From a virus: a stretch of 56,332 nt of DNA. The notes under the pieces were generated by a model. That model had not been told where the DNA came from and did not search any database. It saw only the letters and a program-made list of their open reading frames with translations. Below, in pieces: positions 37,269-45,813 of this stretch. Numbering within the stretch: position 1 is the stretch's first letter; each line of letters begins with the position of its first letter. The position numbers were made by a program, and so were the translations under genes. Location: IMG/VR virus record IMGVR_UViG_3300029787_000057, positions 1 through 56,332 of that record; one strand, written 5' to 3'.

Positions 37269-40200
37269 CTATCCTCCTTTAAGGGTTTCTATTTCTGCCG
37301 AAAGTTCTTGGATTGCTTTAACAAGCATTGGGATCAGTGCTGCTGGGGCTAAAGTCTGTACAGTAGTTTCATCTGTCATCCAAACATCTTGTCCGTCTTT
37401 GACCTCAGAATGGTTATCAATAACTGTTTTTACTTCTTGAGCAATAAACCCATGAAGCTCCTTTCCATATTCAGATCCCAAGCAGGGATTATCTGATCCA
37501 TCTATATATTGAGGCAACTCATTAGGAACATCTTTTGCTTTTTTCCAGTTATAAGTTACTGGCCTAAGATCGTTAATAAATGAAAGTCCCGCCGTGCTGT
37601 CTGTAATATTTTCTTTAAGTCTTTCATCAGAACTAGCAGCCCAACTTGTATCTGAACCATTTAATTCTAAAGATGCTACATTACTGCCACTGCCTATTGT
37701 TACTCTGTTATCGGCAGCAACAGTTACTTCTTGTCCAATTGCGATAGCGTTATTTCTTGAAGTAGCATTTGTATCTGCTCCTTTACCTATGCAGGTATTT
37801 CCACCACCAGTACTAATTGTAGCACCAGCACTAACTCCTAAAGCAGTGTTGCTATCACCTGTGCTAACAGCTTCTATTGCAGACGTACCGACTCCTGTAT
37901 TGCTTCCACCAGTTGTAAGTGTTGTTAAAGCAGCTTTACCAACGGCAGTGTTGCTGCTTCCTGTTGTGTTAGCATCTAATGCACTACCACCGACTGCTAC
38001 TAGGTTGTTTCCTGTAGTATTACTTTTAAGAGCACCGCTCCCAACGGCGGTATTTCCTGCAGCTGAACTTCCAGTAGAAACTGACTGTAAAGCTTGTTTT
38101 CCAAAAGCAGTGTTATCATTCCCCGTAGTAAGATATTGACCAGCTTGAAACCCCGCGATTGTACTAGCAGCCCCTGTAGTAGTGCTTTCTCCAGCACTAG
38201 TTCCTAAAAAGGTTCCTCCATCTCCGCTAGTTAAACTAAGTCCAGCCGAGTGACCAATTGCTGTGTTGGAACCCGAAGTAGTTATTGCACTCAAAGAACT
38301 TTTGCCCACCGACGTATTGTAACTGCCGGTAGTATTAGCATCTAAGGCAAATGCCCCTACAGAGACATTCTCTGTGCCTGTAGTGTTTTTGTTTAACGCA
38401 TCATACCCAACGCCCGTGTTGTAGTTTGCTAGATTATTTGCTAACACTTGGTAGCCAGTACCCAAGTTACCCGTTCCTGTTTCGTTCAGCGATAAAGTGT
38501 TATGTCCCAAAGCCGTATTTGCATCAGCAGTCGTATTAGAATTTAAGGCTTGGTATCCAACCGCCGTGTTGTTTGCACCAGTAGTATTTTGTGACAACGC
38601 ACTACGCCCAAGACCTAAATTATTACTTGCAGTAGTGTTATTCGCTAAAGCATTAACACCCATTGCTATGTTGCTACCGCCAGTTGTGTTTGCCCCTAGA
38701 GCATTCATGCCCACGGCTGTATTTTCCGCGCCAGTACTATTAGCATCTAAAGTGTTATAGCCGACCGCCGTGTTATTATCAGCAGTGCTATTAACCCCTA
38801 AAGCACCTGATCCAACCGCCGTGTTTTGTGAACCCGTAGTCGTTGATGCTGCTGCACTTTTTCCCACCGCTGTGTTGTTGCTTCCAGTAGAATTACTGGA
38901 CATAGCAGCTTGTCCAACGGCAACATTAGAGCCACCTGTCGTATTGGCGTCTAGCGCAAGAGTACCCACCGCTACATTTTCAACTCCGGTGCTGTTAACT
39001 AGCAACGCGTCTTTACCAATAGCCGTATTACTATGGCCTGTGGTGTTTGCTCTCATGGCGTGCTTTCCAACTGCCACGTTATTATCTGCTGTGGTATTGG
39101 CGTGTAAGGCTTCTCTACCTATTGCAACGTTAGATACACCTGTAGTGTTATCTGCAAGAGCATTAGATCCTACAGCTACATTTGAACTTCCTGTGGTGGT
39201 TGATAATGCGGCGTTATGCCCCACGGCTGTATTTTCATCGGCAGTACTATTATTACCTAAAGCATTTTGCCCGACAGCGACATTAGAACCCCCGGTTGTG
39301 CTTGCTCCTAATGCAGAAACGCCCAACGCACTATTACCAGTGCCTGTTGTATTAGCGTCGAGAGCGGCTGATCCCACAGCGGTATTAGCTGCTCCTGTTG
39401 TGGTTGCACCCATCGCTCCTGTACCAATTGCTGTGTTGTCTCCAGCAGTAGTAGCAGCGTCTAACGCTCTATATCCCACAGCAGTGTTAGACTGCCCTGT
39501 GGTGTTATCATTAAGAGCTTGATCTCCAACAGCGACGTTGCCGGAAGCGGTTGTATTTGCCTCAAGTGCAGAGTTGCCAATCGCAACATTGTTGGAACCC
39601 GTTGTATTTGAAGCTAACGCAGAGGTTCCCATCGCATTGTTTGCACTGCCCGTGGTATTAGCCGTCAGTGCAGCACCGCCAACAGCCGTGTTAAATGAAG
39701 CTGTAGTGTTTGCTGCGAGAGCCTCAGAGCCAAGGGCAACATTAAATGTTCCAGTTGTGGCAGCAGTTAAAGCATTGTAACCAACCGCAACAGTGTTACC
39801 CGCTGTTGTCAGAGCATCACCAGCAAGACCACCTACGAGCGTGTTTTGAACTCCCGTAGTGAGTGAAAAACCAGCAACATATCCAACCCCTACATTGTAA
39901 ACATCAGTGGTTGTTGTGAAGTTTTGAGTAGCTAATGCAGCAGAACCTAACGCAACATTTCTATCTCCTTTAGTATCAGCACCTAAAGAGTTGAATCCCA
40001 CGGCAACATTGTTGTCCGCAGTGCTTATAGCATCTCCAGACCTTGAACCTATGAAAGTGTTATTAAATCCAGTGGTTACTTCGGTTCCAGCGTTATCTCC
40101 AACCAGAGTGTTATCATTCCCCGTAGTTAGCGCATCTCCTGCGTTTTCACCAATAGCTACGTTGTCATCTCCAGTAGTGAGGCTACTACCTAACGCACCC

Positions 40201-40643
40201 GAACCAAGGCCAACATTATTAGTTCCACCTGTTACGTCTAATACATCAGTGACAGCGCCGCCTGATCCAGCACCATCGGTAGCTACCATCTTGATACCGC
40301 CGTTGGGTATTGTAACTGTAGAGCCAGTGCCTTGTTTAATAATTACGCTGTCACCAGCAGAGTTTTGTATGACCCATACATTTGAAAGCGTGTTGGGAGC
40401 AAGAGTTACAGTACAAGCTTGCGAAAGAGATCCCGTAAGCGTTAAAGAAAAAGAGCGGAACGCATCGCTCGATCCATCTGCCATCGTAATCGTTGCAGTC
40501 GAGGCATCAGATAAAGCTTCAGAACCAGTGCCAAATTTTTCTGCAATAAGCTCCAAATTTGTATTTGTGCTATTTCCCCAAGTTCCTGCTTCATCGCCTG
40601 TGGCGATTTCTTTTAAGCGTAAATCATTTACATACGTTGCCAT
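37269..40643 (-). CDS. Tail fibre with 17-residue repeats and S74 chaperone domain
   Basis: The 1,124-aa product has three parts. The N-terminal about 130 residues (MATYVNDLRLKEIATGDEAG) look like a virion-attachment domain. About 130-960 is a long array of 17-aa repeats, consensus NTTGSNNTAVGxxALxA, expected to form a trimeric beta-rich shaft. The C-terminal about 110 residues match the intramolecular chaperone (peptidase S74) domain: SSDERLKENITDSTAGLSFI, LHGFIAQEVKTVID and a final coiled helix. S74 domains help fold the trimer and then cut themselves off after the Ser of the SSDERLKEN motif. Likely host-recognition protein. Confidence 0.85.
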   Translation of the reverse strand: MATYVNDLRLKEIATGDEAGTWGNSTNTNLELIAEKFGTGSEALSDASTATITMADGSSDAFRSFSLTLTGSLSQACTVTLAPNTLSNVWVIQNSAGDSVIIKQGTGSTVTIPNGGIKMVATDGAGSGGAVTDVLDVTGGTNNVGLGSGALGSSLTTGDDNVAIGENAGDALTTGNDNTLVGDNAGTEVTTGFNNTFIGSRSGDAISTADNNVAVGFNSLGADTKGDRNVALGSAALATQNFTTTTDVYNVGVGYVAGFSLTTGVQNTLVGGLAGDALTTAGNTVAVGYNALTAATTGTFNVALGSEALAANTTASFNTAVGGAALTANTTGSANNAMGTSALASNTTGSNNVAIGNSALEANTTASGNVAVGDQALNDNTTGQSNTAVGYRALDAATTAGDNTAIGTGAMGATTTGAANTAVGSAALDANTTGTGNSALGVSALGASTTGGSNVAVGQNALGNNSTADENTAVGHNAALSTTTGSSNVAVGSNALADNTTGVSNVAIGREALHANTTADNNVAVGKHAMRANTTGHSNTAIGKDALLVNSTGVENVAVGTLALDANTTGGSNVAVGQAAMSSNSTGSNNTAVGKSAAASTTTGSQNTAVGSGALGVNSTADNNTAVGYNTLDANSTGAENTAVGMNALGANTTGGSNIAMGVNALANNTTASNNLGLGRSALSQNTTGANNTAVGYQALNSNTTADANTALGHNTLSLNETGTGNLGTGYQVLANNLANYNTGVGYDALNKNTTGTENVSVGAFALDANTTGSYNTSVGKSSLSAITTSGSNTAIGHSAGLSLTSGDGGTFLGTSAGESTTTGAASTIAGFQAGQYLTTGNDNTAFGKQALQSVSTGSSAAGNTAVGSGALKSNTTGNNLVAVGGSALDANTTGSSNTAVGKAALTTLTTGGSNTGVGTSAIEAVSTGDSNTALGVSAGATISTGGGNTCIGKGADTNATSRNNAIAIGQEVTVAADNRVTIGSGSNVASLELNGSDTSWAASSDERLKENITDSTAGLSFINDLRPVTYNWKKAKDVPNELPQYIDGSDNPCLGSEYGKELHGFIAQEVKTVIDNHSEVKDGQDVWMTDETTVQTLAPAALIPMLVKAIQELSAEIETLKGG

Positions 40644-40646
40644 AGC

Positions 40647-40778
40647 TTACCTTTTCTTAGTTTTAGCTTTAGGTTTTTTCATTGAGGACAAATGCTTCTT
40701 CAAAGTATCAGCTTGCTTTTTATGGGTCTTAGATGCTTTCTCTAAACCCTTAATCACTTTCCTTACTTTGCGAACCAT
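40647..40778 (-). CDS. Small lysine-rich protein (43 aa)
   Basis: ATG 40778 overlaps the stop of the repeat-protein gene (ATGA). The product is MVRKVRKVIKGLEKASKTHK, then a basic helix ending KKPKAKTKKR. Highly basic, probably nucleic-acid binding or a packaged small protein; one of several such genes in the late block. Confidence 0.6.
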   Translation of the reverse strand: MVRKVRKVIKGLEKASKTHKKQADTLKKHLSSMKKPKAKTKKR

Positions 40779-41671
40779 CAGGCTACCTCTTTCCAATTCG
40801 GTGTTTGTGTGTCACTAACTGATGTCCAGTTAGGCGTTTGAGAATCATCAATAGAACTCCAGTTGGGAGTTTGCGAGTCATCTACTAGTGTCCATATATT
40901 TACTAATCCGATTTGTCCTGTGCCAACAACTCCAGTCGGCTCGACGTTTGCATCTGGGACGATTGATACAACCCCGATTGATCCAACCATCTCAGGCATC
41001 GAGACATTAATCGTTTGAGCTGTGCTAGTAGTGACTGAGCCAACAGAACCAGTGCCTTCCACGCCAGTAGGGGTAGCTGATGCAGCAGCAGTAACGGATA
41101 CCGAACCGACTGAATTAGTAGCACTAACCCCAGTAATAGAAGCGTTGGCCCCAGCAGTAGCAGTGACAGAACCCACACCACCAGTTGCTGCAATGCCCGT
41201 GACACTGACGTTAGCCTCACCCGTGACTGTAACGCTGCCAGCGGCTGAAGTGCCAACAACACCAGTAGGACTAACATTCGCAGCGGCGGTAACAGAAACT
41301 GATCCCACAGATCCTGTTGAAGATACGCCGGTGACTGAGGTGGTTGCTTCCGCGACGACCGATACAGACCCGATAGAACCCGTACCCGCGACACCAGTTG
41401 GCGTAATGTTAGCTGTTCCCGTAACCGATACAGATCCAACAGACCCTGTTGCAGATACTCCTGTAACTGAAGTATTAGCGGCTGCTGCGACTGTGACCGA
41501 TCCGACAGCAGATGTTCCCGCCACGCCTGTGACAGCGGTTGTTGCCGTCCCTGTGACCGTAACCGAACCGATTGATCCAGTTGCAGATACACCTGTGACA
41601 GTGACTGGGACATCTTCATTCCACGGGCCTTCGCCCCAAGTGCCTCTACCCCATCCATTAACAATCGCCAC
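40778..41671 (-). CDS. Repeat-rich adhesin-like structural protein (297 aa)
   Basis: N-terminus MAIVNGWGRGTWGEGPWNED, then eight to nine 22-aa repeats of the form TGVSATGSVGSVSVTGTANx, entirely strand-forming. It ends with three 11-aa repeats (DDSQTPNWSSI type). The composition suggests a tail fibre or appendage exposed on the virion. An alternative ORF in the same strand (40903-41673), with Leu/Gln-rich sequence, is a shadow caused by the repeats. Confidence 0.65.
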   Translation of the reverse strand: MAIVNGWGRGTWGEGPWNEDVPVTVTGVSATGSIGSVTVTGTATTAVTGVAGTSAVGSVTVAAAANTSVTGVSATGSVGSVSVTGTANITPTGVAGTGSIGSVSVVAEATTSVTGVSSTGSVGSVSVTAAANVSPTGVVGTSAAGSVTVTGEANVSVTGIAATGGVGSVTATAGANASITGVSATNSVGSVSVTAAASATPTGVEGTGSVGSVTTSTAQTINVSMPEMVGSIGVVSIVPDANVEPTGVVGTGQIGLVNIWTLVDDSQTPNWSSIDDSQTPNWTSVSDTQTPNWKEVA

Positions 41672-41674
41672 ACT

Positions 41675-41929
41675 CTACTTCCTATGTCTAGCGGTTTTCT
41701 TCGCTATTTTTTTAGGCTGCTTTGAATGCTGCTTTCCTTTCTTTGTGTCTGCTTTTTTCTTTCTGGATGTAGCAGCATATTCCGCATCTGATAAAGCCTG
41801 TCTAGCCTTCTTCGGGAGATACCTTTCACCTGTCGCCTTTTTTCCTTGTGTTGATGGCTTTCCTGATTTGGTTCCCCAATCCTGCTTAGTCCATTTCTTT
41901 AAAGACTTTTGTGATTTTTTTAAAGACAC
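41675..41929 (-). CDS. Lysine-rich small protein, GERYLP type (84 aa)
   Basis: Contains SQKSLKKWTKQDWGTKSGKP, GERYLPKKARQALSDAEYAA and SRKKKADTKKGKQHSKQPKK, a pattern I recall from small basic phage and virus proteins of unknown function. The single-base overlap with the next gene suggests coupling. Probably binds DNA. Confidence 0.65.
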   Translation of the reverse strand: MSLKKSQKSLKKWTKQDWGTKSGKPSTQGKKATGERYLPKKARQALSDAEYAATSRKKKADTKKGKQHSKQPKKIAKKTARHRK

Positions 41930-42180
41930 TACTTGTAGCCACCACCCGCATCTTTGTAAGCTTTCGCAAGCATTTGAGCTTTACGAGCAGACCACTGACC
42001 GGGCTTGCCACCTTTGCTACCAGCTTTGATACGATTAAACTGACGCTTTCTCATTTCTGGCTTAGTGTAGTTACCAGCCTCATTAACACGCGACTTTGCC
42101 TTTTTCCCATCCTTCATTGCGACTGGCTTTTTTACCACTCGCTTAACAGCTTTTTTAACAGGCTTTTTAGCTGCTGGCAT
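41929..42180 (-). CDS. Lysine-rich small protein, KPGQWSARKAQM type (83 aa)
   Basis: Start at ATG 42180 (MPAAKKPVKKAVKRVVKKPV), with AAGGA nine bases upstream. The body VNEAGNYTKPEMRKRQFNRI then KGGKPGQWSARKAQMLAKAY is a well-conserved signature in small basic phage proteins. The strongly basic N-terminus resembles histone tails. Function unknown; likely DNA-associated. Confidence 0.65.
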   Translation of the reverse strand: MPAAKKPVKKAVKRVVKKPVAMKDGKKAKSRVNEAGNYTKPEMRKRQFNRIKAGSKGGKPGQWSARKAQMLAKAYKDAGGGYK

Positions 42181-42181
42181 A

Positions 42182-42610
42182 TTAGGCAATCCTTATGATC
42201 GCATTAGAAGCATCTGCTGTAGGAAACTGAACAGTGAAGTCTCCGGCAGTGCTAGTCTTATCACCACCAAATGCCAAAGCACAAACCGCTTTGTTAGAAG
42301 CACTGCTGTTATAAATTAGTGCTCCATTCGCCGTGATTGTTGCGCTGGAGAAGGTAAGATCTGAGAAGTCGCATAGAGCAGTCGTTCCAGATGTCGTGGG
42401 AGTCACTGAAGTCAGGTTTGACCCACCACTAGAATAACCTGTGCCACTAACCTCGTTAGTTGTAGCAAACGCCGTAGTACTTGCCCCCAAAGATGCACTG
42501 CTCGTAAACAACGCAAGTTTAAAAGTGTTACCCGTGGTAGCAGTAAAGTTGTGAGTTCCAACAAGTATTTCCTGCTTAAACGAGGTACACATAGCTGTAG
42601 ATATAGCCAT
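42182..42610 (-). CDS. Structural beta-rich protein (142 aa)
   Basis: Starts MAISTAMCTSFKQEILVGTH. Ser/Thr-rich and strand-forming throughout (NTFKLALFTSSASLGASTTA, GDFTVQFPTADASNAIIRI). A recurring type among marine phage late genes, probably a tail or head-decoration protein. It shares a base with the upstream gene. Confidence 0.6.
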   Translation of the reverse strand: MAISTAMCTSFKQEILVGTHNFTATTGNTFKLALFTSSASLGASTTAFATTNEVSGTGYSSGGSNLTSVTPTTSGTTALCDFSDLTFSSATITANGALIYNSSASNKAVCALAFGGDKTSTAGDFTVQFPTADASNAIIRIA

Positions 42611-42894
42611 TATAGTCTCCTTAAAATGTTAGCCATCTCTTGTTGGCCTTGGTTTTCTAACTCTGCTATCAAGGTTGTCCGATCACTCTTGATCGCCTCT
42701 TTCATGTAATATGAAATCTGTTGTAGCACCGCTTCTTTGAAAGCTTCTGCTTGCTGGGCAATGATTGGATGGCAGTTGCCTCCTATGCTTACTATTCTTT
42801 TTGTAGCTTGCTCTGCCCAAAAATCTGGATCGTGACCCATATTTTGAGTGGTTGTCACATCCACTGTACCAACTTCAAATGAAGAAAAGGACAC
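42610..42894 (-). CDS. Hypothetical helical protein (94 aa)
   Basis: Starts MSFSSFEVGTVDVTTTQNMG. HDPDFWAEQATKRIVSIGGN is followed by two helices (AEAFKEAVLQQISYYMKEAI, RTTLIAELENQGQQEMANIL). It lies between connector genes; possibly a small connector or assembly protein. Confidence 0.55.
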   Translation of the reverse strand: MSFSSFEVGTVDVTTTQNMGHDPDFWAEQATKRIVSIGGNCHPIIAQQAEAFKEAVLQQISYYMKEAIKSDRTTLIAELENQGQQEMANILRRL

Positions 42895-43532
42895 TACCTA
42901 GCTACCCTGACTGCACCAGCCCTATAGCTATCTGTTGTATTATAGCCTTCACCTAAAGACTTGATGTCATTCAAAGCGGTTTCGTATCTGGTATTATAGA
43001 CTTGCATCATGTCTGGTTCGCTTTTCAGAAAGGTTGATGCTTCAACCAAACATCCATACAACAAAGCACTTTCTGCATTTGTACCAAGCCAACTTGTGCC
43101 GCTAGCAGCGACAGTTATTGACTCTGGCTTGTAAAAATAATGCAGCTCACTCGTTAGGTTTGCATTAGGTGTTGGCCCTAGAATAAACGTGCTTGAGTCA
43201 AACAATCCATAATACTTTGGTATGCCAGTGGTAGAAGAAACCGGATAAGCCTCTCTAATAAAGTTAACATCCTTCTGGATCAAAAACTCATATCCACTGT
43301 TATCAATAGCGATTGAATACACCGCCAAAAAGTCTGATGGCGTAGAAAGATACTCGTTACCGCTTGTTGTTGTGCCGGTAACATTCTTTCTAAAATCAGG
43401 CAGTTGAACTGACTTCAGTATTCTGTTTTCAGCTTGAGTTATGATAACGGGTAAGTTAGTAACAAACGTGGATTCAGATGTCTCCATGTAGTCTTGTATC
43501 GCCGTCTTTAGGGTGGTGAATGTGAAAGCCAT
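42894..43532 (-). CDS. Phage adaptor-like protein (212 aa)
   Basis: Helical N-terminus (FTTLKTAIQDYMETSESTFV, LPVIITQAENRILKSVQLPD) followed by strands and a C-terminal helix (ESALLYGCLVEASTFLKSEP). This matches adaptor proteins that form a ring below the portal in P22-like and marine podoviruses. Confidence 0.65.
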   Translation of the reverse strand: MAFTFTTLKTAIQDYMETSESTFVTNLPVIITQAENRILKSVQLPDFRKNVTGTTTSGNEYLSTPSDFLAVYSIAIDNSGYEFLIQKDVNFIREAYPVSSTTGIPKYYGLFDSSTFILGPTPNANLTSELHYFYKPESITVAASGTSWLGTNAESALLYGCLVEASTFLKSEPDMMQVYNTRYETALNDIKSLGEGYNTTDSYRAGAVRVAR

Positions 43533-43846
43533 CAGCTTATAACCACTCGCGCAATACCAACCTCGCCCCGCATAAACACAGCATCATTGCCAACAGGATC
43601 AAAGGCAGCTAACGCCCTGCTTTCTTCTAACGACTGATCCGGCCTTGGATTCCTCAAAGCTTGAGGATCGTTAACCTTCACTCTTCCCAAATGAAGTTGA
43701 GGCTGATCAGGACTCCAAACGTCCTTCCCCACAAGCAGCCCAGTAGGTCTGCCATTTTTTATTTCTGGTTTTAAATCTTTTAATGGATAGCGAAACCCAG
43801 TTAGATCGCAAAATCCGTAAGCATATTTACCACTAGCAAAGCTCAA
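43532..43846 (-). CDS. Hypothetical structural protein (104 aa)
   Basis: MSFASGKYAYGFCDLTGFRY and KDLKPEIKNGRPTGLLVGKD, with a pair of FCDxTGFRYP-type turns, followed by Arg/Pro-rich and acidic segments. A recurring small protein between connector genes of marine podoviruses; precise role unknown. Confidence 0.6.
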   Translation of the reverse strand: MSFASGKYAYGFCDLTGFRYPLKDLKPEIKNGRPTGLLVGKDVWSPDQPQLHLGRVKVNDPQALRNPRPDQSLEESRALAAFDPVGNDAVFMRGEVGIARVVIS

Positions 43847-44535
43847 TATGTATACCCTCCGGGTGCTATAAACAAAGAGGCTTTCTCTCTAGCAGAATCA
43901 GCCGCCATCATCCATTGTTCTTCGTAATCTGCTTTCAAAGCCTCCATGCGATTCGCCGCTGACGGAAACTTCAAGCTCAACTGAAAAGCCAATCCAGATA
44001 TTAAGCAAGGTAAAAACCTAGCCGGTATGTCCATATTATTACTTGCTGGAGATCCGCTGTCTTCTATTCGCTCCATGTAGTAGTAAGCAAATATATATGT
44101 TTCCTGATCGTCAGGCGTGGGCCATAAATTTATCGTTATACCATCTGGAGTTCTCTCAACGTAATACTCAAGAGGCTTAGATCTTGTTAGTTTATTTGAT
44201 AAATGTGAATACTGGCTAACAGATATTCTACTCATACTCTGATCAAACTGCTTGTCAGTGTCTCCAGAGTCTGTCCTCAAAAAACCTTCAACAATGTCAA
44301 ATATCTTAGCATTAAGAGAGTATGTATTAGTGCCAGCAGTTAGTGTTTGTGTCCCAAACTTCACAGTCCACAAATTCAAACCACGGTTCTGCCACTCAAG
44401 CATCAACAGATCAATGCTTCTTCTTGCTGTTTTGTAGTCGTAGCCACTACGCAGTTCCAACCCCGCCCTCTCAAACGCCTCTTCCATAGCGTCAGAAAGA
44501 TCAAGATTGAAAGTATGTGTACCGCTTGTAGCCAT
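43843..44535 (-). CDS. Tail accessory / head-tail connector protein (230 aa)
   Basis: Helical start (LDLSDAMEEAFERAGLELRS, KTARRSIDLLMLEWQNRGLN), then strands (TVKFGTQTLTAGTNTYSLNA) and IPARFLPCLISGLAFQLSLK near the C-terminus. This layout is typical of the P22 gp4-like accessory factor ring that binds the portal. The start overlaps the stop of the 28-aa gene (TAATG). Confidence 0.7.
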   Translation of the reverse strand: MATSGTHTFNLDLSDAMEEAFERAGLELRSGYDYKTARRSIDLLMLEWQNRGLNLWTVKFGTQTLTAGTNTYSLNAKIFDIVEGFLRTDSGDTDKQFDQSMSRISVSQYSHLSNKLTRSKPLEYYVERTPDGITINLWPTPDDQETYIFAYYYMERIEDSGSPASNNMDIPARFLPCLISGLAFQLSLKFPSAANRMEALKADYEEQWMMAADSAREKASLFIAPGGYTY

Positions 44536-44621
44536 TACTTCTTCCTTTTAACCTTGGCTTTTCTTTTTTTTGCAGGAGCCGAGGATATTTGTTTTTTCTG
44601 CTGCGCCCTACTGATCGGCAT
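44535..44621 (-). CDS. Very small basic peptide (28 aa)
   Basis: ATG 44621 to TAA 44535 encodes MPISRAQQKKQISSAPAKKR with a KAKVKRKK end. It overlaps the previous gene stop (ATGA) and the next gene start (TAATG), exactly as real coupled genes do. A similar tiny MPxSRAQ gene recurs in phages. Too short for automatic calling. Confidence 0.55.
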   Translation of the reverse strand: MPISRAQQKKQISSAPAKKRKAKVKRKK

Positions 44622-44953
44622 CAAGACTTACCAAACTTTTGCTTTTGTGATTTAGGGGGAGACTTCTTGCTCCCGCCTTTACCGGCCCAAAAAACTTTAT
44701 TTGCCCAGTATGCGGCACTTGTTGGCCCCTTCTTTATATTCTTCGCATGACGAGCCTTGAAGCTCTTACGAGCCTCTGGGCTGTAGTTATGGCCCATCTT
44801 CTGATCACCAAACCGAATGATCTTCATTTTCTCGCCATCCCTGACGGCAACAACCGCTTTTTTCTTGGGATGCTTGGGCGTTCTTTTGGGTTTGTTTAAA
44901 CCAGATAAACCAACCTTTTTCAGCCTGTTTTTTTCTGATTCACTTAAACTCAT
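44621..44953 (-). CDS. Conserved basic phage protein, GLNKPKRTPKHP type (110 aa)
   Basis: Contains VGLSGLNKPKRTPKHPKKK, VVAVRDGEKMKIIRFGDQK, FKARHAKNIKKGPTSAAYWA. I recall this signature from many uncultured phages as a conserved small basic protein without known function. Its ubiquity in late blocks suggests a DNA-packaging or virion-internal role. Confidence 0.7.
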   Translation of the reverse strand: MSLSESEKNRLKKVGLSGLNKPKRTPKHPKKKAVVAVRDGEKMKIIRFGDQKMGHNYSPEARKSFKARHAKNIKKGPTSAAYWANKVFWAGKGGSKKSPPKSQKQKFGKS

Positions 44954-45174
44954 TTTTTTCTCGATCTGTTCTTTGATCTAGATTCAACCCGAAGGTTGCT
45001 TCTCCTGTTGTTATGAGTGTTTCCGTCTTTATGGTGGACATCTTTATTATCCCCCTTAGAAACAGCTCCAGAAGAAGCCATTTTCCTTCTAGCGGCATTT
45101 CTGCCAGCCCTTCTTTTCTTCTCTTCAGGCTTAGAATGGAACTTCTTGTATTCTCTCTTGTAGTTCCTAGCCAT
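44950..45174 (-). CDS. HNH-like small basic protein (74 aa)
   Basis: KDVHHKDGNTHNNRRSNLRV carries the H-H...N...H/N pattern of HNH nucleases in a strongly basic context (KPEEKKRRAGRNAARRKM). HNH proteins near terminase genes often assist packaging. This one is far from terL and short, so activity is uncertain. Overlaps the next gene by four bases. Confidence 0.65.
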   Translation of the reverse strand: MARNYKREYKKFHSKPEEKKRRAGRNAARRKMASSGAVSKGDNKDVHHKDGNTHNNRRSNLRVESRSKNRSRKK

Positions 45175-45179
45175 AGAGA

Positions 45180-45398
45180 TTATTTTTTAGGTGCTGCCTT
45201 TTTAGGTGCAGCTTTCTTAGCTGGAGCCTTCTTCTCTTCTGGTGCCATGTCTTTCAACGCAACTTCAGCGTCTGCCTTGACAAACACATCCCCAGAAACA
45301 GCGACATACTCACCATCTTCGTTTTTACTACCGATCTGATAAGCATCTTCGCCAGTTTTGCCGAATACTCCACTAACAAATATTTCAAGCTTTGCCAT
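45180..45398 (-). CDS. Small protein with KAAPKK tail (72 aa)
   Basis: N-terminal strand pattern (MAKLEIFVSGVFGKTGEDAY), acidic middle (DVFVKADAEVALKDMAPEEK) and a repeated KKAAPKKAAPKK tail like histone H1-type or DNA-binding tails. It shares a base with the upstream structural gene. Function unknown. Confidence 0.55.
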   Translation of the reverse strand: MAKLEIFVSGVFGKTGEDAYQIGSKNEDGEYVAVSGDVFVKADAEVALKDMAPEEKKAPAKKAAPKKAAPKK

Positions 45399-45802
45399 TA
45401 GTACACCTTCCTAACTTGCATGATTATGTTGTACACATCACCGTCTGTATGGGCCACCGTGGTAAATAAAACATCACCTGTAGTCCCACTCGGCTTTGAG
45501 TCTGGTATACCTGTGAAATCAGAAAAATCCAAGGTATCTGACCAATCAGCATTTAACTGCCAAGCTAGTACATCTGTACCTGCATCAAAGAATATCTTCA
45601 CTCCCATCCCTATGGTTGAGTAATAGATCTTTTGAATCGTCACACCAGTACATGATGCACCAGTCATAGGATCTTTAGACAAAGCAGAAACATCAATCTT
45701 TGCAACGGCAGCTTCACCAGTGCCGTCACTTACATTTGTAAACCTAAAGATGGCGGTTGTTGCGCCATCCTGTATGGTTTGTGTAGTTACTGCATCAGCC
45801 AT
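45398..45802 (-). CDS. Structural protein candidate (134 aa)
   Basis: Beta-rich (TTAIFRFTNVSDGTGEAAVA, IYYSTIGMGVKIFFDAGTDV) with the SKDPMTGASCTG loop. Positioned between the capsid-type genes and connectors; resembles small virion proteins of marine podoviruses. No known function. Confidence 0.6.
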   Translation of the reverse strand: MADAVTTQTIQDGATTAIFRFTNVSDGTGEAAVAKIDVSALSKDPMTGASCTGVTIQKIYYSTIGMGVKIFFDAGTDVLAWQLNADWSDTLDFSDFTGIPDSKPSGTTGDVLFTTVAHTDGDVYNIIMQVRKVY

Positions 45803-45813
45803 GATTCACTCCT

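Noticed and set aside
38770-39522. Long plus-strand ORF opposite the fibre gene (also 37594-38139 and 39991-40818)
   Set aside because: Antisense frames kept open by the 51-nt repeats; Ala/Pro/Val-rich without RBS or neighbours on that strand.
40903-41673. Minus-strand ORF of 256 aa in another frame
   Set aside because: Leu/Gln-rich sequence generated by the underlying 22-residue repeats of the real gene at 40778-41671.
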